From positions 1,615,798-1,679,797 of the forward strand of contig OU696578.1 of NCBI GenBank assembly GCA_916048095.2: a stretch of DNA of 64,000 nt. Direction: 5' to 3'. The position numbers and the translations under genes were made by a program. The notes under the pieces are model-generated. The model was given only the letters and a program-made list of their open reading frames with translations. It was not told where the DNA came from and made no database searches. This DNA is from Sacculina carcini (lineage: Eukaryota; Arthropoda; Thecostraca; Sacculinidae). Of the stretch, positions 51,405 to 57,620 are shown one piece after another (position 1 is the stretch's first letter; each line of letters opens with the position of its first letter).

Positions 51405-52989
51405 TACAGCGACAGAAAGTGTTAGCAGACCAGAAGAGGTTCTCTACCAAGAACGTAGATTTGTGTGTCGAGGCTCGGGGGATGACAGAGTCCTAATACA
51501 TTAGTGTTCAAAGTTGACTCAGTTGGTCAATTGTATGCAATCCCCAACCATTTTAAGCCTATTCAATTACAACACACATAGCTCAATGAAAACAAGATTA
51601 CATAGAATTACACGCACATATTTGTTGTGTGTATTGTTACTTTTTGCTATGCTGATTTTGATGACAATATACTGCCAACGAACTCTGAACTCAGCAGATT
51701 TCTCGCCGGGTTTAATGGCCTATTATTTCTCACAGCGAATTTTTAGGGGCATATATACCCACCACAGTCCCAGATCCGCCTCGTAGCCGAGTGGTTAAAA
51801 CGAGTGGTTCGATTCCCTGGCGAGGAGAAATTGTTGGGTTCGTTTCTTAAAGTGATAGCCCAATTGCCGCAAGGGTTTCGTGTGCGCGCAGCCGTACAGT
51901 TTTCTGTGCTGGCCGTGACTGCGAGATATCCTGTGTGTGGCGGCCGGACCTGCGGTGTGCCAGCCGGGACCGTGTGAGGCTTTGCCCATGCAAAATTACA
52001 CAAGCGAACACAGCCTTCTCTACTGCTGTGTTCAAATGCGTAATTATATTATTATAAAACCCAGGATCTACGCCCAATGTTCTATACAATAACCTCGAGA
52101 GCAGCGCGTCGGCGCTCAATAAAATCCGGCTCGAACGGATCAATGGCCAGCTGTTGGGACCATCCGGCGCCGGACGACGGAGCGGATCCGGATGTCTGCG
52201 GCGACGTGGCCGGCGGCGGCGGCGGTCGTTTGCCTGGCAGAGGCGGCAGCACAACATGAGGCTGCGACGCGCCCAGACGCTCGTGAAGATCGGCAAACTC
52301 ACTGTAGCGTCGCCAAGTACAGCCTGTGGTGTTGCTGGTGCTGGTGTTAGTGGTGGGAGATGGAGTGCTAGTGGTGGAAATACAGTACTCGATCAGGTAG
52401 ACGATATACTGGTCGCGCAGATTGAGAGGACTGCCGTAGCGACGCTCGGTCTCCGATATGCTCAGCTCGGTGACTGGCGGAAACGTCTGCAAGATCATAT
52501 GTAGACACACAGAATGAGAAATCAACAAAACGATTCGTCGTGCATTTCTTTTGCTTCTTTTTTCATTAGCTTTCATCTTCTTAAGCTTTACTTCTCAAAA
52601 TCTCTAGGGCATTTTCAGTACATGGGGCCACTGCAGGGTGGTAATAAAGCTTTCACTCTTCCTCCATGCTACTGGATTTACCTGATTTAATAATAAAAAT
52701 GAATACATATGTGTGCTTCGATTGAATGAGTGTATTTTTGCAATTTATCGTTTATCGAATGCTCCATGAAAAAAGTGGACACCACAAATGTGAATGGAAT
52801 GAGGCATATAAAACATAGAGCCAATGAAGGATGAATGAGTATGAACATTACTCTGTCTTCGCGGCCGTCGTTATCCAGTTCTGACGAGGCGTACGAGTGC
52901 GCCGGAATTGAATCAGTGAGTTTGGCATCACTGACAGCGCTATGCTGCTCCTCGTCCTGCGAAACTGCCTCTGTATCGGCACAGCTCAT
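44593..52989 (-). CDS. SNX4: Sorting nexin 4 (SNX4), 9 exons
   Basis: SNX4 is a PX-BAR protein that binds PI3P on early endosomes and works in recycling and autophagy. Exons (minus): 52989-52852, 52486-52094, 51339-51234, 50188-50079, 49411-49211, 48780-48633, 47229-47094, 45240-45126, 44661-44593; every phase agrees, giving 471 residues (human 450). PX domain (about 50-180): SISETERRYGS, WRRYSEFADLHERL, VVLPPLPGKRPPPPP, DPFEPDFIERRRAALE. BAR region: WNASMRVRDGDKRFDEILSY, HYGRVLSEWAAREPVIGDCL, YTLRQYQLEKLQRSLETLSQ. The end is GVQLWNNIRQCIQ. The N-terminus is acidic. A Ser/Thr and Pro-rich insert lies inside the PX domain. The gene runs toward TMEM209 and is divergent from the dynein-tail gene. 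Confidence 0.93.
44767..45042 (-). repeat. SINE-1 copy C
   Basis: Same body as 20792-21107. The A-box part of the head (GCGTGGTGTAGTGATAACA) is kept but the B-box part is deleted. It lies in sense orientation in the last SNX4 intron. Confidence 0.75.
45126..45240 (-). CDS. SNX4: SNX4 exon 8: BAR domain
   Basis: The acceptor is (TG)nTCAG. Encodes EFVEKALSDVESFQRRQTAD and MSAFVQLQITAAKK. The donor is AAG|GTGCAC. Confidence 0.92.
45401..45511. repeat. Minisatellite of GAGCTAGGTGGTTGGGTGCT type
   Basis: Short GC-richer tandem repeat (units GCTAGGTG and GTTGGGTG) in SNX4 intron 7. Confidence 0.8.
45693..45734 (-). repeat. SINE-1 head fragment
   Basis: Minus: TGCGTGGTGTAGTGGCAGCA and following bases match the tRNA-like A-box region of SINE-1. 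Confidence 0.5.
45918..46297. mobile_element. 380-bp MITE with inverted arrays of 21-bp units
   Basis: Flanked by TA (45916-45917 and 46298-46299). Terminal repeats start TACCTTTTACAATTTGTCCC. The inner part of each end is an array of 21-bp units beginning GTCCCAACTGAAATCAAAA (two to three on the left, six on the right), facing inward. Layout, unit length and unit sequence (15 of 21 positions by my alignment) match the transposase-bearing element at 26374-28348. Confidence 0.82.
46330..47058. repeat. Minisatellite TGTCAGTATATCATTGTGTC
   Basis: About 640 bases of 20-24-bp units in several variants, preceded by (TC)n at 46335-46360, in SNX4 intron 7. Confidence 0.88.
47094..47229 (-). CDS. SNX4: SNX4 exon 7: BAR domain
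   Basis: The acceptor is (TG)nTTAG|GTA. Encodes DTEELREMRVADIDEQIATT. The donor is CTCAA|GTAAGT, phase 2, followed by CT/CA on the coding strand. Confidence 0.9.
47230..47775. repeat. CA-rich minisatellite with GATACAGACA units
   Basis: About 540 bases of ACACACATGATACAGACACA-like units. On the coding strand of SNX4 this is (TG)-rich and runs into the exon 7 acceptor. Confidence 0.88.
47990..48294. repeat. CA-rich DNA with LINE tail
   Basis: CA microsatellites at 47995-48200 and 48274-48294. Between them, a tail at 48215-48273 (minus: GCGCCTTAGAGACC, GGGCGCTATATAAATTG) resembles 42628-42690. Confidence 0.75.
48308..48530 (+). mobile_element. LINE 3' fragment
   Basis: The frame reads FPYRSVEKWNSLDSETVKAR then TIQSFKEKLDKSLD, a LINE RT C-terminus, followed by GAGACGGGACAGCTCGAGCG, ATATCCCGTAATGCACAAAT and AGGTGAGCACATACACACA. 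Antisense in SNX4 intron 6. Confidence 0.72.
48633..48780 (-). CDS. SNX4: SNX4 exon 6: BAR domain
   Basis: The acceptor is GTGTATCAG|GTA. Encodes VYMERLREYQHYAVSVQRVC and TLRQYQLEKLQRSLETLSQR. The donor is CAAG|GTACAT, phase 1. Confidence 0.93.
48840..49200. repeat. (TG)n tract, (CA)n after SNX4 exon 5 donor
   Basis: About 360 bases of TG with GAGTG variants on plus. On the SNX4 coding strand it is (CA)n starting within 15 bases of the exon 5 donor. Confidence 0.9.
49211..49411 (-). CDS. SNX4: SNX4 exon 5: BAR domain
   Basis: The acceptor is CGCTATTAG|ACC. Encodes VLEALVQRHAQHSHYGRVLS and EPVIGDCLQTAGHYMDALSV. The donor is CAG|GTGAAT, followed by (CA)n on the coding strand. Confidence 0.93.
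50079..50188 (-). CDS. SNX4: SNX4 exon 4
   Basis: The acceptor is (TG)nCAG. Encodes YFQKLEHHLVSWNASMRVRD and FDEILSYAKDME. The donor is GAG|GTGAGT. Confidence 0.93.
50213..50885 (+). mobile_element. LINE 3' end, third family
   Basis: The frame 50213-50449 has HACNTRNNNLNLSLPKFRTT, YGPELFNCLPTEIN and THRFKNMIRKHFLDN, a LINE RT C-terminus. The 3' UTR runs to GTGGCAATACATTACTATTA and a short repeat tail at 50882. Antisense in SNX4 intron 3. Confidence 0.72.
51234..51339 (-). CDS. SNX4: SNX4 exon 3: end of PX domain
   Basis: The acceptor is (TG)nAACGGCAG. Encodes VFLTRILRHETLSHDSLFLR and NNEWRNIVSST. The donor is ACAG|GTACGA, phase 1. Confidence 0.92.
51345..51402. repeat. (CA)n tract at SNX4 exon 3 acceptor
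   Basis: (TG)n on the coding strand, ending seven bases before the exon 3 acceptor dinucleotide. Confidence 0.88.
51773..51995 (+). repeat. SINE-2 copy with tRNA-like head
   Basis: Begins GCCTCGTAGCCGAGTGGTTA (A box) with AGTGGTTCGATTCCCTGGCG (B box) close behind; the anticodon arm is shortened. The body contains GCGCAGCCGTACAGTTTTCT and GGACCTGCGGTGTGCCAGCC, shared with 16480-16680. Not a functional tRNA. SNX4 intron 2. Confidence 0.68.
52094..52486 (-). CDS. SNX4: SNX4 exon 2: PX domain
   Basis: The acceptor is CTTGCAG|ACG. Contains the PI3P-binding RRYSEF and PPLPGKR motifs. Extra Ser/Thr and Pro-rich loops lengthen the domain. The donor is GAG|GTTATT. Confidence 0.93.
52613..52703 (+). 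repeat. LINE-like 3' end, copy of 38765-38865
   Basis: GGGCCACTGCAGGGTGGTAA, then CATGCTACTGGATTTACCTG and an AT-rich tail. SNX4 intron 1. Confidence 0.55.
52852..52989 (-). CDS. SNX4: SNX4 exon 1
   Basis: Start MSCADTEAVSQDEEQHSAVS, acidic as in SNX4. In-frame upstream Mets (53019, 53049) exist, so the start is not certain. The donor is AGA|GTAATG, phase 0. Confidence 0.75.
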
Positions 52990-53454
52990 ATCTAAAGCTG
53001 CCAAACAACAACGCATGAATTGATAAAAATACTGATTAGAAATAGTCATTTATCTCGTATTTGCATGTTGAAAAACAGAAAATAGAGAGTAATATTTAAT
53101 TGAAGCACGATGTTTTGCAGAACACAAATCCCTTATCAATTACTCTGTTTTGCCAGTGAATAAATGAATAAATAATGAATAAATGATAAACACACATTTC
53201 GATAAAATGGCGCCGTACATTTTCAAAACAAAAATTATAATAAAAACTCGCGATGTCACCAATATGAAAACGGGAAACGGTTAATGATGAAAAGAACGTG
53301 AAATATTCTAGGAAAATTCTCACCTTTTACGCACGCAAAAAACAACACTCAATGTCTGACACAACAAACTCAAATTGTTTCAAAAATAAAAATAGGTGCA
53401 GCCGATACAGAAGGAAAAAGTAAATACAATTGTATGTCAAGTATAAAACAATGA
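52990..53454. promoter_or_regulatory. Shared 5' region of SNX4 and the dynein-tail gene
   Basis: Start codons of two divergent genes are 465 bases apart. The stretch is AT-rich, has no repeat or ORF of note and would have to hold both promoters. No clear TATA box or CpG island is visible. Confidence 0.4.
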
Positions 53455-55938
53455 ATGACAGAAAAATATAACATGACGTCAGTATCAGTTGAACACGATC
53501 AAAAATACCGTTTAACAAGAGAAAATGCCCCGAAACATTTGTCCAAACCAGCCAGTCAAATCGACAATGGCGAATTATCGTTGTGGCCTTCTTATCGACA
53601 CAACTATGTGCGCCAATATCGCCGCAACCTGGACAAATACCAACGACTGATGAATCGCTGCCAGCCAAACACTCCGCAAGACAACAACACCAGCAAACAG
53701 GGGGCGGCATCGGACTCAACAAGCCGTCCGTCCGAATCCCTCGACCAAGTTCTTCAACAACTGCGTCATCACGACGATCGGCTGTTCTACCTCGTACCCG
53801 CCGACAACCCGCGTGCTCCGCAACGCAACCACTACCACCTGCGCGTGATCGGCTATCCAGAGACCATCGAGCGCGACGAGTATTTCGTGATGAGCGCGCA
53901 CGGCGTATCGCACGTCAAACAGAGAACGTCCGAATCGCTACCGCTCAGCCAGTGGCAACGCGACTACCACAACTTTCGACGCATACGGTGTCTGCGCACG
54001 TTTGTGCAATACCCGCTGTGGAAGCAGTGGTCGCAATGGAGGCTGAGCGTGAGGTGCGTCAAATACTCGAGTGCCGGCCGTCTCCTCGCCGCCTGCCTGC
54101 TGCCGACCACGACGCCACTGAGACAGGCGCTGTTGCTTGTACAGCGCGTGTGCGTTGCGCTCCAGCCACTAAGCGTTGTGTTAATCGACGATTTGTCACT
54201 GTGTAGGCCACAAGAGTTCCGGCAAGAAACGGGATGTCGGTTGGACGCGACAGCAACGCTGTTAAGGCAAGTCATCGCCACTCTAAGAGCCATCACCCGC
54301 CTGGCGTGCTGTGCTGCGCTCTTCAACGCCGCACGACACCACGCCAAGTTTGTGCACTCGCTAGCGGCGCTCGTGCGACAAATCCGACATCACAGCTGCT
54401 CAGAACAGCTGCAACAGCTGATCAGCCAGTGGCCGGCGTCCAGCTCGCAGCTGCGCATCGATACGGCTCAGGTGGCCGCACAGCTGAGGCGTCTGGTGCG
54501 ACTGCAGGATACGCTGTTAGTCAGCGCCGCGCGTCGACTAATGATCAACACATTGCAACACGTGCATTGCACACTGATAGCACGCGCTGAGGCCGCGCCG
54601 ACACCCAGTGTCTTGTCTCCGCAGCCACGCGACTCCACTCTCGCAAATCAGACAGGAGAATTGGACACGAACATAACTGACGACAGAAGCCAGAGTACAG
54701 CGACGACGACGGACGGAGCACCAGACACGCCGCCGGCATTGTTCAGCATCGAAGTTGAGATGATTGAGACGGGAATCTCGCTGACGCCCGATCTTGCCAG
54801 TATTACCGGCGCAGTCGACCACATGCTCGCGCGTGTATCCAACATGCTGCATCAAGAGGTCAGCATAAGCGCTGGCAATCACGACAGACTCGGATTGGCC
54901 ACTGTGAGTACAATGCCACCGCCAGACTTGTGTCGTGTATTGCGGCAGGACAGTGCGGTACAGAGGCTGAGCGGAGCTATCAAGGAGCTGTTGATCGGCG
55001 ACTACAGCACGGCGCAAGTGTACGCCCATAGTCTCACTGGCGTCCACCAATGGTTCACCAGCAATAAGCACTTCAGCACCAACCACCTTCACACGTGGCC
55101 CGTGCAACCGCAATTGTTCGCCGATGCTCTCACACGCCACTCGCGACAAGCAGCGCAGGTGGAGACCATTGTGGACCGACGGCAGATCGGCGTATTCAGC
55201 GTGGTCACTGAAGACCTGCGCGAGACGATCAGAGACTCACCACTTGTGTGTCTCGAGCAGATACACAAGACGATGCCGAAAATCACTGAACAAGCCATAA
55301 TGACCGTGACGACGCAAGCGCAAGATATGCTCGACCGGCTGCAGACAACGCCAGCCACCAGTGAAGAGCTGGTGACGTTTGTGGAGACCTACGACAAGGC
55401 GATGCAACAAACGTCAGCGATGCAGGATCACGCGGAATCATTGAGTCAGATGATGGATTTGATGGACGATTTCGACTCGGTGTACCCACTGGAACTGCCG
55501 TCCCAGTGCGCCGTCATGAAAAGCACTGTCGATGACTTGTACGACCACGTGTTGTCGCTGGCGTACAGCAAAAAACGCGAGGCTGTCGTGAAAAAACTGT
55601 CAGCGTCAGTCGCCAATGACTTGAGACAATTGTGCGCAAGAGTGGAGCAATTCGTCTCGAGACTGCAAAATGCCACGCTGGCAGACTCAAATGATAGCAT
55701 AACGGACACGTTGAATCGCTTGAGGGAATATAACAACGAGTTGCAGAGCGAGAAACAAGTATACGACCGGCTTATTGAGATTCAGCAGACGTTCGAAATG
55801 GAGGCCACCGATATGTATATAATGCAAGTAGCCACTAATGAGATGAACAACGTCAATGAAAAATGGAACCACTTGGTAGAAGTAGAAATCGACAGCAAAA
55901 TGTCAATGAGCGAAACCGACAATGATGACAAGGAATGA
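53455..55938 (+). CDS. DNAH6-like dynein heavy chain, N-terminal tail only
   Basis: 827 codons in one exon. Residues ~108-215 match the DNAH6-type tail: LFYLVPADNPRAP, HYHLRVIGYPETIERDEYFV, LSQWQRDYHNFRRI and YPLWKQWSQWRLSVR. Similarity continues weakly through helical parts (VLIDDLSLCRPQEF, VDHMLARVSNM, FVETYDKAMQQTSAMQ) to a last stretch equal to the region just before the linker. It then stops (TGA, 55936-55938). Linker, AAA ring, stalk and microtubule-binding domain are absent, and same-strand genes follow within 1 kb. Possible readings are a stand-alone tail protein, a 5' fragment of a dead gene, or a first exon spliced at TTG|GTAGAA (about 55874) to exons beyond the window. Codon use is normal and the frame is intact. 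Confidence 0.75.
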   Translation: MTEKYNMTSVSVEHDQKYRLTRENAPKHLSKPASQIDNGELSLWPSYRHNYVRQYRRNLDKYQRLMNRCQPNTPQDNNTSKQGAASDSTSRPSESLDQVLQQLRHHDDRLFYLVPADNPRAPQRNHYHLRVIGYPETIERDEYFVMSAHGVSHVKQRTSESLPLSQWQRDYHNFRRIRCLRTFVQYPLWKQWSQWRLSVRCVKYSSAGRLLAACLLPTTTPLRQALLLVQRVCVALQPLSVVLIDDLSLCRPQEFRQETGCRLDATATLLRQVIATLRAITRLACCAALFNAARHHAKFVHSLAALVRQIRHHSCSEQLQQLISQWPASSSQLRIDTAQVAAQLRRLVRLQDTLLVSAARRLMINTLQHVHCTLIARAEAAPTPSVLSPQPRDSTLANQTGELDTNITDDRSQSTATTTDGAPDTPPALFSIEVEMIETGISLTPDLASITGAVDHMLARVSNMLHQEVSISAGNHDRLGLATVSTMPPPDLCRVLRQDSAVQRLSGAIKELLIGDYSTAQVYAHSLTGVHQWFTSNKHFSTNHLHTWPVQPQLFADALTRHSRQAAQVETIVDRRQIGVFSVVTEDLRETIRDSPLVCLEQIHKTMPKITEQAIMTVTTQAQDMLDRLQTTPATSEELVTFVETYDKAMQQTSAMQDHAESLSQMMDLMDDFDSVYPLELPSQCAVMKSTVDDLYDHVLSLAYSKKREAVVKKLSASVANDLRQLCARVEQFVSRLQNATLADSNDSITDTLNRLREYNNELQSEKQVYDRLIEIQQTFEMEATDMYIMQVATNEMNNVNEKWNHLVEVEIDSKMSMSETDNDDKE

Positions 55939-56689
55939 ATTGATACAACAACACAAGACAGACACAAGTTTTGACAAAAGGAAAGTACACAGACAACTGA
56001 AAAAAACTAAATAGATTGAATACAATAAGTGACCAATACCGTGACAAAACTTACCAGCCAATCAAAACGCAGCACGAATATACACGATAAATATTGGCAG
56101 ACAGCTCTAACATAGCCGTGAGACGCAGTTACAGATATGACACCCCTTTGACGTATTTTGCGCTTCTGAAAAAAGTGTTTTTATTGTTGGCGTAGGTGTG
56201 TATGTGAGGGCTCATACATTTTCAAAATTCATATTGATATTTCCATATGCAATTTCTTCGTTTTTGTTGTGCATTAAATGTGGAATATTGAATTATCTCT
56301 TCTTTTTCCCTAATTCCTCTTCTTGTTCAGCACTAGTTTCGCGTGACTTATCCATTCAGATTGAGTGTATGTTACCTGTGTTACACGTATTTGATGTAGG
56401 CATTTGCGGTGTTCTCATGAATGAGAATTTGCATTAAGAAAAATTCCAGCTATTGCATACTTTCTGAAGTAACCCCGGGTGCATTGCACGCAGCCGGGGA
56501 GTGCAACATGTGCGCATATTATGTATTATATATTATTTTCCGCACGCAGGGTGTAATTTACATGCTTATAATTCGCCAATAGCACACGTACGTTTGTGAA
56601 GGCGTCATGTATGCACATAATTTATACAATGATAAAATAGATATATTACTAAGATATATTACATTGATAGATAGATATATTACAAAGAT
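55939..56689. other. Spacer between dynein-tail and BUD23-like genes
   Basis: AT-rich. A GC-rich hairpin-like block (CCCCGGGTGCATTGCACGC, CAGCCGGGG) lies at 56474-56512. Short frames here have no recognisable content. Confidence 0.45.
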
Positions 56690-57499
56690 ATGTTACTTGA
56701 TTGCGCGTTGGCTTGGCGACAGCAGCTAGTAGCAAGGTGCGCCATGACGAGCGTTTGCCGCCACGGCGTCAGTATCGTCTATCGTGCGGCGCTAATCACT
56801 GGCATTTCGCTTCGTTCACAACGCCATCTGTCGGGCCGTCCGGAACTAGGAGGCGACGCCGGTCGCTACTACGACACGGCAGAGGTGCGGCGCTATCTCA
56901 CCAACAAGCGCATGCGCTACGTTCAACAACGCCTGACAGAGCGAGCCGTCGAACTTCTGCTGCAGCCTCCGCCGGCGCCGGCGACGGTGACGACAGAGGC
57001 TGATCTCTGTGCTCGACGCTCGATGTTGATGCTGCTTGACGTCGGCTGCGGTGCCGGACTCAGTGCGCCCGTGCTGCGACGTCGCGGCATCGCCTGGCTC
57101 GGTTGTGACGTATCGCCGGCCATGCTAGCGGCGGCCAACGAGCGCTGCGGCGACGGCGACGACCGTCGACTGCTCGTATTGGCCGACATGACGTCAGGCC
57201 TGCCGCTGCGTTCCGGCATGTTTGACGGCGTGCTGAGCGTTTCGGCGCTGCAGTGGCTGTTGATGTACGGCGATTCGGCGGCCGGACGCTGCCGCATGCG
57301 GCGACTGTTCGCCTCGCTGTGTCGCTGCATGCGGCCGGCGGCGCGTGGCGTCTTGCAGCTGTATCCTCAGCACACACATCAGCTGGCCTTGGTGACGACA
57401 GCGTGCGAGGAGGCCGGCTTCTTGTGGCGTGTGGTTCAAGACCCGCCCACTAACAGAATGTCCAGCAAGGTGTTTGTGGTTATCGAGCAACCGACGTGA
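56690..57499 (+). CDS. BUD23-like 18S rRNA methyltransferase, C-tail missing
   Basis: SAM-dependent methyltransferase of the BUD23/WBSCR22 family, which makes m7G in 18S rRNA with TRMT112. Family signs: RPELGGDAGRYYDTAEVRRY, LLDVGCGAGLS (motif I, about 115-125), WLGCDVSPAMLAAA, LADMTSGLPLRSGMFDGVLS, VSALQWLL and LQLYPQHTHQLALVTTACEE. The frame ends SSKVFVVIEQPT, so the basic C-terminal tail of BUD23 (about 75 residues, with the nuclear signal) is absent. The N-terminus has an extra 48 residues; from Met19 (56744) they are Arg-rich, without acidic residues and Ser-rich, like a mitochondrial presequence. The start is therefore uncertain. Intronless. UVRAG starts 121 bases downstream. Confidence 0.83.
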   Translation: MLLDCALAWRQQLVARCAMTSVCRHGVSIVYRAALITGISLRSQRHLSGRPELGGDAGRYYDTAEVRRYLTNKRMRYVQQRLTERAVELLLQPPPAPATVTTEADLCARRSMLMLLDVGCGAGLSAPVLRRRGIAWLGCDVSPAMLAAANERCGDGDDRRLLVLADMTSGLPLRSGMFDGVLSVSALQWLLMYGDSAAGRCRMRRLFASLCRCMRPAARGVLQLYPQHTHQLALVTTACEEAGFLWRVVQDPPTNRMSSKVFVVIEQPT

Positions 57500-57511
57500 A
57501 CACACTTACTT

Positions 57512-57514
<3 letters not shown>

Positions 57515-57546
<32 letters not shown>
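57515..57546. repeat. (CA)n microsatellite
   Basis: CA run in the 121-base spacer between the BUD23-like and UVRAG genes. Confidence 0.88.
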
Positions 57547-57550
<4 letters not shown>

Positions 57551-57620
57551 TATATATTTTGATGTCCTGTGGTGTGTGTGTGCAGGTGTTATATAGAGCC
57601 CATTTTCAGTTGGCCAACGT

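Noticed and set aside
53583-54590. Alternative frames over the dynein-tail gene on both strands
   Set aside because: Shadow frames; only the 53455 frame shows family similarity.
56198-56437. 79-residue frame upstream of the BUD23-like gene
   Set aside because: Low-complexity, no similarity, no context.
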